From contig MU270015.1 in assembly GCA_021432635.1 (NCBI GenBank), positions 9,211 through 73,210 of the forward strand: a DNA stretch of 64,000 bases, read 5' to 3'. The notes beneath the pieces are model-generated. The model did not search any database, was not told the DNA's origin, and saw only the letters and a list, made by a program, of their open reading frames with translations. Both the position numbers and the translations under genes were made by a program. Shown here in pieces: positions 46,232 through 59,250 of this stretch (its first letter is position 1; each line of letters starts with the position of its first letter). The DNA comes from Thozetella sp. PMI_491. Its lineage: Eukaryota > Ascomycota > Sordariomycetes > Chaetosphaeriales > Chaetosphaeriaceae.

Positions 46232-47824
46232 ATGAATCAACTCATACTTGAGCGAGCTGTCGGCAGCCTTGGCCCCAATGCTTTTGCCCGGCTCGAAAGT
46301 ACCAGGCTACTGAGGTCGTTCCGGCCTGCCACGCACCTGTCGTTTGACGGCGGGGAGCGTGCCCTCGATGGCGACCACGACGGTCGCGCCCACCGGTGGG
46401 CTCACCAAGCTGGCGTCAGCGCGCTGGCCCTCGAGAGATTTGATGGCAGATTGTAGGTTTAGTCCCTGAACCCCTAACCCCGCGGGGGGAGCCTACCCCC
46501 AGATAGCATGGGCTAACCACGACTTGCGATATCAAGACTCGTGTCGGGAGGCTCTGATGCTGCTATCAGGCTATGGAACCTTGAACAACTGGACGACCCC
46601 GAGTCCTCCGATATCTGCCAACCTGTAGCCCGCATTGCCCGCAACACCGATGGCCCGCCTGGGATCAGCGGCCCTGCGGCCGGGACGGAAAACGGACACC
46701 GCTTCGGCATCACCCACCTGTCGTTCTACCCCTTCGACCAAGGAGCCTTTCTATCGAGCTCCTACGATCACACCCTGAAGCTCTGGTCTGCCAATTCTAC
46801 TCGCCTTGCGGGGTCTTTTGACCTTGGCTCTAGGGTCTATACTCATGCTATCTCACCCATCGCCTCCCACCTCGCCGTCGCATGTGCAACGCAGCACCCG
46901 GCCGTTCGCCTGGTTGACCTTCGGACTTCTTCAGCGGTACAAGCCCTCCTGCCCCCAGGTTCGGCCGGGAGTGCTGTAGGCGCCAACCTTTCGGTCGCTT
47001 GGTCGCCTACTCACGAGCATGTCCTGGCGAGCGGGACCGCTGACGGTGCCCTCCGAGTGTGGGACGTGCGCCGGGCTAGTGGGCTTATTGCCCTCCTGGA
47101 CCAGGAGGATAGTCTGGGCATTTACAGCCGGAGGCCGGAGCCGAGTGAAACATCTGGGCTCGATCCCGGCCTACGATCGCTGCGAGAGAGGGGCATTCGT
47201 GCCTCGGCGAAGGCTCATACTGGCCCGGTGAATGCGCTAGCCTGGACCGACGATTCTCACTACCTCGTTTCGGCGGGCCACGACCGTCGAATCCGTGTAT
47301 GGGATGCCGCTACCGGCGCCAATACGCTTGTTAGTTTCGGGCCGACCATTCGGAATGGCCAGCTGGCGAGTTTGCACATGTTTACTTCGCCGAGCGGCCT
47401 GACCGCACCCGGGGACGAGGTTCTCTTCTTCCCGAATGAGACCGAAATCCTTATCATGGACCTACACAATGGGTCTGTCGTCACTCGGTTACGTGGGACC
47501 GGTCCCACCCAGGCAGCTGTTAGATCGGCGCGGGGGGCGGAGCGCACGACCAAAAACAGGATCACAAGTCTGGTTTGGAGGGGAGCCGGAGGAGGTGGCA
47601 GCTCGAGCGGAGTTGATATGGGCGGTGCCGGCGCAGCAGGGGGCCTCTATAGTGGCCACTTAGACGGCCAAATCCGTCCATGGGTGCCCATCGCCATCAC
47701 CCGAGACGACGAAGACGAGCCTGTGATCACCGAGGAGGAAGTCGGGGAAAGTAGGGCTCGGAAGAGGAGGGTTATCGACACTGCCTACCGGGCCCTGATG
47801 GGGAAACAAATCACCTTCACATAA
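46232..47824 (+). CDS. CSA/ERCC8-like WD40 protein (transcription-coupled repair)
   Basis: Exons 46232-46452 and 46537-47824 join over an 84-nt intron to 502 aa. The start MNQLILERAVGSLGPNAFAR is of the ERCC8/Rad28 type. WD units are seen as LVSGGSDAAIRLWNL (~75-89), FLSSSYDHTLKLW, VLASGTADGALRVWDVR and LVSAGHDRRIRVWD, with a more diverged last blade (LYSGHLDGQIRPW). A 50-residue insert precedes the AHTGPVNALAW repeat. CSA is the substrate receptor of a CRL4 ubiquitin ligase that acts on stalled RNA polymerase II. The C-terminal ~45 residues are acidic then basic. The assignment rests on the N-terminus and blade pattern; another nuclear WD40 protein is possible but less likely. Confidence 0.8.
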
Positions 47825-48481
47825 TGGCCAGTGTGGGATCGAGAGGGTGCGTGGCGCACATATCTGTAACGACTATCCAGAGAAAAACATCGATGCGGTG
47901 TGCGCAAATGTGTGGGAACTAATCATGAGTGACAGGAAGAACTGGTTGGGCCACACTTGTTCAATCTATCTCCTTTTTTGGGTTCACTCCTCCTATGCCA
48001 ATTCCTCCTTGAGCGCAATGTGGGATTCTCGCCACGAACTGCTTACCCACATAATCTTGATTAATAAATACACACGTATATACTTCATACAGCTTTTCTC
48101 CCAATGGTATCAACGGGCAAAGACTGAGAGCGTCGGAGGCGCCAAATGAAAAGAACGAGGGACGGGAGGGTTTGTTTTGGAGAGAAAGCCCCTCCTCCCA
48201 TCCCCAGTAGGGTGGGCGAGGCTCGTATGGCGAGCATGATTGCTCTGAAGCGTATGAGGCTGTTGGCCGAAAGTTACACCATTCGAAACACGGTCCTTCT
48301 GCTCTGCTCTGCTCTGCCCCCTCTAGGAAAGTAATTTGCTCATTCGATGCGTGTTGTAGACGCGAAGCAACAAGAAACGAACATGGCAACAATGGTAGGC
48401 AGATCGAGACAAAATGTACAATCCATATGGAAAGGCGCTGCGGAACTTTGAAACAGGTGCGGATCCCCGCTAGGTGGCAGG
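47825..48481. other. Convergent intergenic region
   Basis: This 0.66-kb region holds the 3' ends of the CSA-like (+) and disordered (-) genes. It is moderately AT-rich with a short TCTGC repeat at about 48298-48317. No gene is supported. Confidence 0.6.
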
Positions 48482-51400
48482 TCAGGCAAAGCTGGGCTTC
48501 TTCCGTCGAGAAAATACCTTGGAGAGGCCGCTGTTGTCGTCCCCAGGGGAGGCCAGCTGGCCCGAGGCCATCATGGCGGGAGGCGGTTCTGAATTCTTCA
48601 GGAAAGCAGCCAAGTCCGAGGTCCCGCGTGAAGGCACAGACACCGCATCGCGCGGCTCAAACTTCTTCATCGGAATGCGACGGCCTGGGGCCGTACCTGT
48701 ATTGCCATTGGGCGATGCGAACTGGCTTGAGGAGCTCGGCTGGCCGTAGCCGGTGCTGGTTCCGTACGTGTCCGCCCCTGAGGGAATATTTACTTGGATA
48801 GGAATGTAACCGCGACCCCCACCAGCGCGGCTATTCAAACTGCGTGACTCGGGGACGCCTTTGGTCGGACTCCGAAGGCCCATGGCCCCGACAGAGCCTG
48901 CACCAGACGGGGCGTTGTCCCGCCTCCCAAAGCGTGACATGAGGCTAGGGGCACTGGCCTTCTTCTTGGGTTGATTCTGGGGCACTGGCGCCGGCTCCGG
49001 GGGAGGGCTGTAATTCTTCAAGAAGTCAGCTAAACTCTCCTCCTGTGGCGGGGCTCGTCTGCTGGGCCGCGGCGTGGGCTCTCCTTCGTCTGCGTCGTCC
49101 TCATCGCTGAGATCAATGGCGTAAGGGTCGCGAACCCTACGGGTCTTGCGCGTAGGGATCGGCATATCGGCCTCATCTACGCCGCCAAATCTACTATTAG
49201 CGCCGGAAGTGGGTTTAGCGCGCCCCAGAAGAGCGCTCTGCGAGGTGAAAGACGATTCAGTGATATTGGTAGAAGCCTGGCTGTTTCGTGCGTCGACCTC
49301 GCGGATCTGGGCATCCACCGCCCTACCGCCGACTGCGCCAGACATCTGATCAGAGTCCATGGTAGTACGGAATGGAGCGACATTTCGTGGTATACGGTGG
49401 CCGCCCGCGACGGCTGGAGGTCCCCGACGAATGAAGTCGATCAGGTCAGAGTTGTCATCCTTGTAGTCGACAGCAGCACCACGGGCTTGGAGTCGTATCC
49501 GGTTCGGATTGCTGGATGTACTCGCTCGGCCGGAATCGAGGCTGCTGCCCACTGGCACGGGTCCGCTGGCGCTCCGTACAGCAGTGGGGCCTCCAACACG
49601 AGCGACGGCGCCGTTGCCGAGGCCGCCTGCTGCAGAAGTAGGGCTCGCCCCGTTCGGACCTGTCGAGCGGAGAAACTCGGCCAAGTCGGCGAGTGATTCT
49701 CGGGGTAGCCTTGCATCTCTCGCTTGGGGATTGTTGATACGAGGCTTCGATGGTACCACTGGCGCTGGCCGACCTGCTAGGGCGGTACTGCGCACTCCAT
49801 TGGCTGGGTCTTCATTGATGGGGTGCGAGTGCAGGCCTGTGGAGCGTGAGATCGACGTCGATCTCTTTACCTCGCTCTGGGGCTTATTATTGAATGACGA
49901 GGAACGAGACCGCTCGCCGGGCTGCCGAGCTTCTTCACTTTTGCGGGACTTGACCGGCACGACTGGGCTGCCGGAGGCCATGGCCCTCGTGGGTTGGGTC
50001 TGGTTACGGTTAGCCAGAACACGCATGGTGCCGGGAAGATGGGGTTAGAGCAACTTACTTCAATATCACGCATGCTCTCTGGAGTCAGTGTGTACTGGAT
50101 GGTCTGATCGCTCTGGATGAGCTCTTCAAAATTGCGAACCACGTCCGCTTGGGTGTGTGAACTCTCTTCCGAAGTGCGCATAGCCTTTAGACGAGCGGAA
50201 GACGTCGAGGAACCAGACGCATGTAGTGGGCGGGTGACCCCCACTGAATTCGACTCCTGTCCCTTAGGGCCGGAGGTCTCAGAAGATGTTCTGGCTCGAG
50301 ATCGGTCCACAGAGACTATGCCAATGGATGTGGGCTGGCCAGCGGGTGATCCGGTCGCCGGAGAGCTTGCCAGTGCTTGCCGGCTGGGGCTACGTTCCGG
50401 AACAGCCGGTGGGGGAGGGCTTGGAATAGAGACTTGAACAGGCGCTCCTTTCCGCGTGCGCGAAGGTCGCACGTCGCTCTCTTCGGGCGGGTCCTGAATA
50501 AAGAACGTACCCGGAGTTGTTGAGGAAGACAGTATTGTCACCTTGGTGGCTGATGATTTCACTGGAGAGGCCGCGGTGGAGCTAGTCCGAGTAGCAGAGC
50601 CAAAGATGGCTTCTGGATTCCCTGCCCGCGCGTAGTAGTCGGTGGGCGACGGTGTAATTAGAGGTTCCGCTGTGACGGTATCCGGTACCCTGGATGAGAC
50701 ACCATGGCTAACGTTGGCCACCTCCTCGGCCTCCGATATTGACTCATTGGCAGGGCCAGCAGATCGGCTGAGATGCAGAGCAGTCGTGGGATGGGCGGTT
50801 GTCGGGGGATGAGCAAGACTTGTCTCCTCGGCAATGGGAGGTGTCCGTACGCTGTTGGTGCGGGATAGAGTCCCGGCACGGACGTGCTCAGCAGGGTCGA
50901 CCGAGCTGCCCCGCGACCTAGGAACGGGGCTGCGGGGGCTGGACACTTCGATGAGGCGCAACGAGTGCATACTTGGTGTGCGGGCAGGCAGATTGGCGTT
51001 AATGGTCAAGGGCTTGCCTTGTTCTGACATCGTCGGAGAAGCGCTCCTGCCAGAGATGGAAATGCGGGACGAAGTGAGAATCTGTGGCTCCTCGACAAGT
51101 TCGTCAATCTCGTCAACTTCCTCATCGGGTTCCTCGTCATCTCCGTCCTCCTCGGGTGCAGTGCTCTTGACGGTGACCTCCAGGCCGCCATCCACGGGAG
51201 CGACGCTGTCAAGTGCCATTGCGAGATTTCGCCCTTTGCTCTTGGCCGGCGAGCTGCTAATTACAACCGTCTCTTCGATCTTCTCAGTTTCCTCGGTTTC
51301 TAGAATGTGCTCCTGGGGCGGCAATTCGCTCGAGATCTTGTCCAGTAGGGCAGTAGCGCCTGAAATGCTGTCTGAAGAATGCCGATCAGCTGTAGCTAGA

Positions 51401-52839
51401 GAAGGTTCCGCCTTCAGGTGTTTGGGAGACGAGTTATAGGGAGTGGCAGCCGGCGTAGGTAGTGAATTGGATCGCTTGCGGGTTGCGAAGATGGGCGTTT
51501 GAGGTTGGGACCCGGTTGGTGTCGGGGGACCGTCCACGGCGGCGCTGGGAAAGATCATCCAGCTCTTGGGTCGCGGCGCTAGCATCTCATCTGCCCCGTC
51601 GCCCTCATCAGCTTGGTCCTCCTCGTCATCACTGTACGAGGCGAGACCGGGAACTTCGATTTCGTCGACATCTCTAGGCCTGATGGGTAGCGGAATGCTG
51701 ACGGCGAGCTCGTATTCGTCCAGAGATGGGTCCTGGGCGTCGACTTCTTCGGGAGCTGATATCTCTGGAACGGGCTGGTCTGGTTCTTCGGCGGGGGGCT
51801 CCCGCACGGTTGCCGGGACGGTGGCCTCCGCCGTGAGGCTAGGTGACCGCAAGTGGCTCCCGCGTAGCGACTCTCTCGAGTAGGTACGAGCTAAAGCATG
51901 ATCCATGCCGATGCCAATTCCGGGAGACCGGATCTTTTTCTTCCATGCCCTCCACAACCTCCCGAGAGTGCGATCTAGAGCAACGCGTTCCATGTCAAGC
52001 TCCTCAACCAGAATTCGGTCAGCAATATCGGATGGGCTACGGACACCGTCCTTTAGATCTTTTCCGTACTTAACGCGCATGCGATGATAGGCGGCTTGGC
52101 CCGCCACCACGAGCGCTTGCTCGCCCATGAACTCGAGGATGGAGGTGAGGAAAATGGCGACAGCGGGAGACACGACATCGGAGAGGCGGTCCTCAAGCCC
52201 GGTATCGAGGTGTTCTTGCTCCATGTAGAAGTCTTCGTCTTCCTCCTCCATGTCTCCCAGCGACGAGTATACCATGCAACGCAGCCGGGTGCGCTTCCAG
52301 ACCAGCTCTAGGTCCCAATCCGCGGGAGACACTTGATCTTGAGAGGGCAATAGATCTTCGTCATCACCGCCGCCCAGGTACTCCCTCAACTCCTCGTCGG
52401 CTTGGTTGATTGCATCCTTGGCGAGTTTTGGCTTGAGAACCTCGGAGACGGCGGGTCGCAGAGCGGAGAGGGAGGTGGAGCGAGAGACGGACAGGAAGTT
52501 GAAAAGCAGTTGGTCCAGGAAGTTATTGACTAGCTGGAGGGCGGCGGGGGAAACAAGTGCCGTCTCGCCCGAAGGCTCGACGCCGTGTTGGTCGAACCAA
52601 GCGTCGGCATGGCTGTCGTGGTCGTTGGTGACGATCTGGGAAGCGGCCGACGCGGCGATAAAGGCCGCCTCAGGCGATACAGACAGCGGCGGCGACATGA
52701 AGCCGTGGCCGATGGTCGAGGGTCGGTCGCTCGAGATGCTCTGGGTGCGGGAGCGTGAGGTCGGCATCCTGTGAGGAGGAGAGGCAATGCCCGACGGCGG
52801 TCGGGACATGGCCGTGTCTAATGAAGGAAGCGCGGCCAT
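48482..52839 (-). CDS. Very long disordered fungal protein with LADFL-type repeats
   Basis: Exons 50059-52839 and 48482-49999 join in phase 0 over a 59-nt intron to 1432 aa. The start at 52839 (MAALPSLDTAMSRPPSG) is the first true ATG of the frame. Residues ~85-310 are the only clearly folded part: LVNNFLDQLLFNFLSVSRSTSLSALRPAVSEVLKP, an acidic loop, then helices with EFMGEQALVVAGQAAYHRMR and RIWRAWKKK-like segments. The rest is Ser/Pro/Glu-rich and disordered, with a TITIN-like acidic stretch near 600-640. In the last 410 residues a short motif recurs: LADLAEFLR at ~1030, SDLIDFIRRGPP at ~1111, SLADFLKN at ~1249 and DLAAFLKN at ~1389, mostly followed by prolines. Related proteins are often labelled Flo11-like only because of low complexity; function is unknown. 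Confidence 0.75.
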
Positions 52840-55800
52840 TGGGGGCTCCTTGGGTGCTGTAAGACGGCCTTGGGTGAGACACCAGGCGGCCACAGCAGAC
52901 GGCTACTGCAGAGAGGCGTTCGCAGCCGACGGCAGGGCCGGGGAAGGAATCAGGCCGGGCTGCAAGCTGGAGGTCGACGTGGATAGGTGCGCGACGAAAA
53001 TGAGAAATTGAGAGGCGGGGCGCCCAGTCCGGTCTAGCCTATCGAGCGACGCCCAATCGGCATGGGGAGGGAGTTTCGAGTCGGAAATGGAGAGATAGGC
53101 TCCAAACAAAGGATTACTGAGGAGAGAAAAGAAATGAAAGCGGGCTGGACGGCAGGCTGCGTCTTGGACACTGTCAAATATTAGTCGACTCTCTTCCGGG
53201 GCGGCGGTTTTGTTCGTTGCCGGCGGAAAGAAAGCAGTTTAACACGAGGGCTGCCGTGGAGCGAATGGGCTGAAACAAGAGACAGTTGGGAGGGGGAGGT
53301 GTCCACCATCGCCGGGGAACCCAGGCAATGTATGATTTGTATGATGTGCTTCCGGGCATGCGCCGCTCTTTATGCACACGGTCTTGCATCCCACAAATTG
53401 ATGACCGAGCGATGGTGGGAGGCGCCTGCGCGGCACGATTCAATGAAAGAAGGAGCATGGACATATGGTTTGGGGGCACCGCCGGTCTTGGAATTGGTCC
53501 AGCGAACCGCTTCCCTTCGCCAGCCTGCCTCCATGGTCGTTGTCTCGACGGGGAGGCCCGGCAAGGACTGGCAGATCGCAACCTCCACGACGCGGCACTG
53601 GGGGTAGGGGGGGGGAGGGGCAGCTGGGGCAAAAAAACGTACCAGGCCTTCTATTATTTGTTTCGACAAATTCGCGCGGTCGTCGATAATGTGTCCCAGT
53701 CCCGATCCTGGGTGGCTGTCAAATGCTCGGAAAGCAATGCAGAAAGGCCGACAGGAGTAACAGAAGAAGGGGGCGCACAAGAGCCGAGGAGGAAAGAATA
53801 GCCAAGTTGCGCGAACTGCCGCCGGATGAAGACCAGTGGGCGTTTTTTTTCTTCTTTCCCTTTTACTGCCCCCCTTTTGCCGTCTGGCGAGTCGGTCGCA
53901 AGCGTCGAAGAGTCTAGGTCTGACACAGCGCAAGGCCACTGTGCCTGTCTTAGCTAGTAGTCCAGCAAGCAAGGTCTGTTGTATGGTAGCAGAGGTGGAC
54001 AAGTGCTGTATGTGGTATCTGCGGCGGAGAAGGGGTGGGCTGCGGAGCTAGACGCAAATGCTGAAGAGGCCGGTCAATCGGGAGGAGGTGGAAGTGATTG
54101 GCAAGGAGGAACGTGGGGAGGAAGCCGGAAGGAGGGGAGTTGAGATCCTAGAATGCCGATCTCTCTTCAGGTCAGTCAGTACCTTAGTTGGCGACGATAC
54201 TCCTCTCCTCCCCCTCTTGTTCGTCTTTCTCTCTCTGTCGCTCGCACTCGCGCTCTCCCCCTTTCCCCCTTGATTCCCTAGCTCAATCCGACGGACTAGC
54301 TCGTGTTCCTCTCTGTCCATGTGGTGCCCTGGTCCTCTATCCCCCTCCCCCCCCTACCCCCTACCTCCCTAACCCCTGGTGGGTGCTCGGGTATCCACCG
54401 TAGCATGGAGCTACTGCCCGCTAGGGTACGGATAGATTCAGACTTCCCTGAGTGGCAGGGTCCTCACGATGGAGGAGACGGATCTGGATTAGCGCACAGA
54501 GAAGCCCGTCTCCACGATTGGGTCCTCTTCCGCGCATCAATTACATAGTAGCAACGTGAAGGGGTCTGATCCCCCTTTCGATGCTCTAGTCCTCTTAGCC
54601 TAGCTGCCATATCAGTGTTGACTTTCAATAATTGTTTAACTATTTTCTGAGTGGTTCCCTCACGTGGCACCTGATGGATGATTGCCTTGGTGAACACCCA
54701 AAAAGCGGTCTGCCCCAGGATACCTTCCCACCGAGCTAAGAGCTACCTAGGTACCTATCTACCTTAAGTACCTCGCCTGCCTTCCGAGCTATGTGGTAGG
54801 TAGCCCAGTACTCTCTGATTTTAACCCACAAGATCATCCCGGCTAGGTAGGCAGGCTACATACAGTGCCTGCCATGCGAGGCACGAGGTTGCTAGCTCGC
54901 GCTCTGGGGGCCCGCGCGCCGCCCCCCCGGCCCCCCCACACGCAAACAAGCGTCTTGGTGCGTTCCGAAGCCAAATGTCCTTGGATGCTGGTCCTGGCGG
55001 CCCAGTGTGGAAGTAGAGGCGCCTAATTCCGAGATCATCCTCCATAAAACTAGAGGCGTCTGTGTGCGAGAGAGAGAGAGGGCCCAGTTTTCTTACATGC
55101 AATCACAAGGCCAACATTTATTCCCATGCATACAGTGAATGCATGCTACCGATCCGCGCATGCCTCGAGATGCGAAAGAAAACAAAGACTTGGGTGTGGG
55201 GTCAGAATCCTTGTCTCGTGGCTCCGAGCCTAGGAAAAGATGGGACGCACGAAAGGGGGTTGTGCCTTAAACGGGCTCAAACTCGGCAGGGCCTGGCACG
55301 CGCATGTTGTGCCGCCGACCCCATCTGCTCCGAGTACCACCATATGGAAAGGAAGCTTGGTTGATAGTAATTACAAGTAGTGCTGGACATGGCGCCTGGC
55401 CATTTGATGATTGATGCGTTTGGGGTAGGACTAGCTGCTGCAGGCACTGCGGCAACCCACCTCGCATTATGGAGCGTTGCATGTTAAGCGGTACGGTTCG
55501 TGGCTCCGATGCACAGGGCCAGGTACATGGCAAGAGGGGCCACCACTGAGCTAAAGAAACTAGAGCGAGTGTAGTGTGGTGTGCGTGTGTTGTGTAATAT
55601 ATGGAGGGAGGCTCAGTCACGTGTATAGCATGCAGCGGCTCGAGATAGCGGTTTCCCCGAGGGAAGGGCAAGTCGGGCACCTTGCGAGCTGTGCGGTAAG
55701 CCACAGCAATGGCGGCGCCAGTCTGGCCTTGAGGCTACAGGCCGGATGCCTTTCTGCTTACGAAACACCTGTATGGAGATCACAGCCTACGACTATACCC

Positions 55801-57944
55801 CTCATGTTGCTGTCAAGCAGGAAAGGTACTTGGCTGATAGGACCAGCGCAGGGACGCGCTTCCGGCCGGACCCAAGCTAGGCAGCGCTCAATCTGGTCGA
55901 GGCGTGCGCCGGTCCGTGGATTGACAGGCGCCGCTCAGCTGGGCAGGTTGGTGGGACCTAGAAGCTATGTACATAGAGGGTGCTCTCCTCCTCCCATATA
56001 GGAATACGTCTTCGCCGCTCGATGGACATCCAAAGCCATTCCGATGCGGTAATGCCGTGTACGGAAGCAGGCCTTCGATTCGAACCTCTCCGTGTGCTCT
56101 GGCCTCGCTACGACTGGGGCGCAGTTTGTGCGGCGCTTTTCGTGTTAGCAGTTTACCTGCTTTGTGTATGTACACTATCTTTGCTCGTAGGTGCGTGCGC
56201 TGGGAGGGAACATCGAGAGAAATTTGTGGCACGCTAGTTCTGCTAGTTTTGCCAGTCCTGCCAACCCGCGCGGCCCCTCTGTTTCCATCTCCCTCGGGTG
56301 CGCCAGGTGAGAGAGCACCTTGCCCCGTGGCCGCAGGGGAGACCGGAAACAGTATAAATAGCCTGCGAAACAGCGTGCCGCTTGCGCCCGTCATTTGCTC
56401 TCTTTGGCTCTGTGTGCGATGGGCGTGGCTGCTGTACGCCCGGCCGCGCCACGCATTTGCGCAGCGTGTTCCCATAGCGGTAGCTTGTTCCGTGCAGCCA
56501 GCGAGGTTCGAGAGCGTGTGCGCCGCGCCGCGCATGGCCATGGGCTCAAGGACCGAAGACATAGCCGCATGCCCCTCCCCCCTCTTTCTCAGAAAGGGGC
56601 AAGATCGGCCGTCCACGCCAATTTGCACTCGGGGGTCCGCATTCAACATGCCGTCTCGAGAGCAGAGGTGCATTGACCTACGATGGTCACCCGGCAAGCC
56701 CCCTCCCCCATCGGTGCGCCGCCGTCATATTCCATCGTGCTGTCGCCACGCTGTCTGTCGGTCGTGACCACCTTGACGTGAACGCCTACCATCCCCTCAT
56801 TCCCTAGTTTCATAACTTAAGCCTGCCGATTTACCCCGCAGATCATCGGTCCCAGTGTTGTGTTCCCGGCGAACCCTGCGGCCCTGATCGACGCAAGCCG
56901 GGCGCCGGGAAATGCCCCTGCCTGGGGAGAGCCCATTTAGCGCTAAGAGCATCGTAGGCGGTCATGTGTGCGTGGCATGGCAGCTGTCACCAATTCGAGG
57001 GGCTAGCCAGAGAAGCTGATTTGCCGTGTTTTCGCGAGAGTCCTGTGCCGTGCTCCTCCGCTGCGGCGGGCAGTATCACAATACCTGCGGCCGACCAGTT
57101 GGATATCTCGTGGGGATAATACCGTATAGAGGGCATTCGTAGTTGTGACTTGCCCGTACTTCAGAGGCCTAGCGCATAGCTGGATCTTTCATTGATCTAG
57201 TGCGGCACACGGGACGAGTCTAGGGCCATGCTAGGCCACACACTCTTCGCCTCGCTCCTAGGCCAGGTGAGCAGTCAGCTTCGCTATCTCGTGGCCTGGT
57301 CTCCTTCGTGGGCTTGACTGCATCAGGACCCTCGCTTATCCAGGGTGGCGTAGGGTTGTGTGGCATCTACGCCCGCTAACTTCGCACCTTCGCTCCCTTC
57401 GATAGAGACGAGGGCTTGTCTTCCAGCATCTACCTCATCCAATCGCTCTCTACGTCGGTTGCCCTTAGGATCAGCTCGGAATGTTAACATTCGCGGGGAC
57501 TTGCAGTGAAGATGGTCATCTCCGCTCTAGTTTCGACGGCGAGCTAGTCTCTTGTTGATTTGAAGGAACGCATGGGGCCGCGCATATCGTGACGGTCCAG
57601 CTAAACCAGGGAGCTGGGGCCACAAGGGCTGTCCTCTGTAGACCCAGAGCAAGCTATGTGGCAAGTGTATTATAAGTGACGGGCAAAGCGACTCGTCGTC
57701 TTTGAACTAAGATACATATCGAGATCAAACGGCAGTTGCTTCCGGCCAGAAGGTTGAAGAGAATGATAGCCCGGTTACTACACACGCTCAAGGGGGGCGG
57801 GGGGGGGGGGGGGGCACTTTCAAGCCCTGGAGCGCCTCCAAGAGGTTTTCTCGGTCTGGGAGCTGTGTCCAACGGGAGCGGTCCGCCCGCCCTTCCCTGC
57901 TGCGGGACGTGACCCGCCAACGCTTCCTTTGCGGAACGGTCTGT
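52840..57944. other. 5.1-kb gene-poor region
   Basis: No gene is supported. It begins with the promoter of the long disordered gene. It contains G-rich runs near 53607-53620, a TACCT/AGGTA cluster at about 54743-54850, a G run near 57793-57814 and a TATAAATA at 56353-56360. Between 55888 and 56767 long frames are open on both strands at once, which is more like GC-rich chance than coding. Confidence 0.5.
56353..56360 (+). promoter_or_regulatory. Orphan TATA-like box
   Basis: TATAAATA stands in GC-rich DNA with a + strand frame starting at 56395 that begins with a hydrophobic stretch (MLSLALCAMGVAAV). No homology is recognised, so a real promoter is only possible. Confidence 0.2.
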
Positions 57945-59250
57945 CTAGCTCGCAGTCGTGGCCGGAGCTGCTACGGTGGATGAGCAAACGCACCCGCCGG
58001 TTGCTAAGCTAGTGACTGGTGGTGCCGTACATGTTGCGAGCGAAGTCCAGGACTGTATCGTCGCAGTTGGGTACGCTTGATACTCTCTCTTCGCTCTCAC
58101 GAGCACAGGAATAATCTGGCCCGTCGAGAGGCTGAAGGAGCGATGGCCAAGCACGCCTAATATACTAGCAATCTCGCCCGAGTGGCTGGTGATGGAGAGA
58201 AAGGTCTTGTCATCCTCGATGAACAGCTCATCCAGGACAATCTTGGATCGTGCCGCCTGGGAGCTTGATGACTCGCCCAAGACTCCGCTCCATAGAGGGT
58301 CGGTCTCGGAGAAGCTGGGTTCGAGCGGCCAGGAGGGAAACAGGTTGCGGATATACGTGGCATTGGACCGGCGGTCGCACGTATGTATGCTGATCCCCTC
58401 GCGAAGGAACTCCTTGACGGTGGGGACAAATGGGCGCGCGGCCGGCAGGGACAAGTTGCCGAAGGTGATGTTGGCGGTGAGGAGGCAGCGGGTGAGGGGT
58501 GACGTATAGTACGACTCCGGGGCTGGCATCTTCTGAGTGGCAAGCTGTGCTTCCCAAAACCTATTGGCCTTGTTTGCCTGGGCCACGCCGTTGGCGGTCA
58601 GCGACGCATCTGACCAGACGGCCGTGCCGTTGCCATCTAACTCGGACCAATAGCAGTTCCACGCCGGCGTACCGTAGTACCTGGGAAAGGGCATCTTAGC
58701 AGGTCATTCTGTGGGAAGAAGCACCTACCCAGCTGGGCACCAAATGCACCCGCACAAGCTGCTGGATAGGCGGATCACTCTACTCACGTCTCTGCGGCGT
58801 TGTGCCATCCTTCTCCATGCCGGGCGAGAAACATGAGCTTGTACGCAATATCATCGCTAGACTGCCGGTTCAAGTCCTTGACGTAGTAGGCAAACTTCTG
58901 CCACTGGGTCTTGCCTCCACACTTCTCCGCCACGCCATCGGTCGGGTATGTCCGATTGATCAGACCGAAGTTGTTGGCTGCCTATGGGTTCAGTCAGACT
59001 TGCCCATCTCCCTCGACCACCCTAGCGCGCAGTAGCTACAGTGACGGGGAAGGGGGGGACCGTGGAAAGAGATTCTACCTACATAGTCGAAGGAACTGTC
59101 GACGGTGGCGGGGTCATCTTGCAGGAAGAAGCCGGTTACGGTCGTATAATTGATATAGGAATAGCTCCTGCAAGCACTCCCGCCGGCTTTCCAGGCTGTG
59201 ACACCCGAAGCAAGCAGCAGGAGGCCATGCGCCAATGAGCCTAGCTGCAT
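57945..59250 (-). CDS. Secreted histidine phosphatase (phosphoglycerate mutase-like)
   Basis: Exons 59083-59250, 58788-58981 and 57945-58680 join in frame to 365 aa. The start MQLGSLAHGLLLLASGVTAW is a typical signal peptide. The catalytic RHGEGWHN motif lies at the end of exon 2 (residues ~112-119). Supporting motifs are SPLTRCLLTA (the second conserved Arg), the acid residue in REGISIHTCDRR and the second catalytic His in SITSHSGEI. The end is Thr/Pro/Cys-rich (CTAPPVTSLATGGCVC). Several N-x-S/T sites suggest glycosylation. The superfamily includes acid phosphatases and mutases; secretion argues for a phosphatase, but the substrate cannot be told. A short hydrophobic tail is absent, so a GPI anchor is not indicated. 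Confidence 0.85.

Noticed and set aside
53286-53801. 171-aa + frame and 210-aa - frame over the same bases
   Set aside because: Mutually overlapping, no domain, and the region is the promoter side of a known gene.
56081-56100. GGTTCGAATCG on the - strand as a tRNA B box
   Set aside because: No stem pairing around it and no A box at the right distance.
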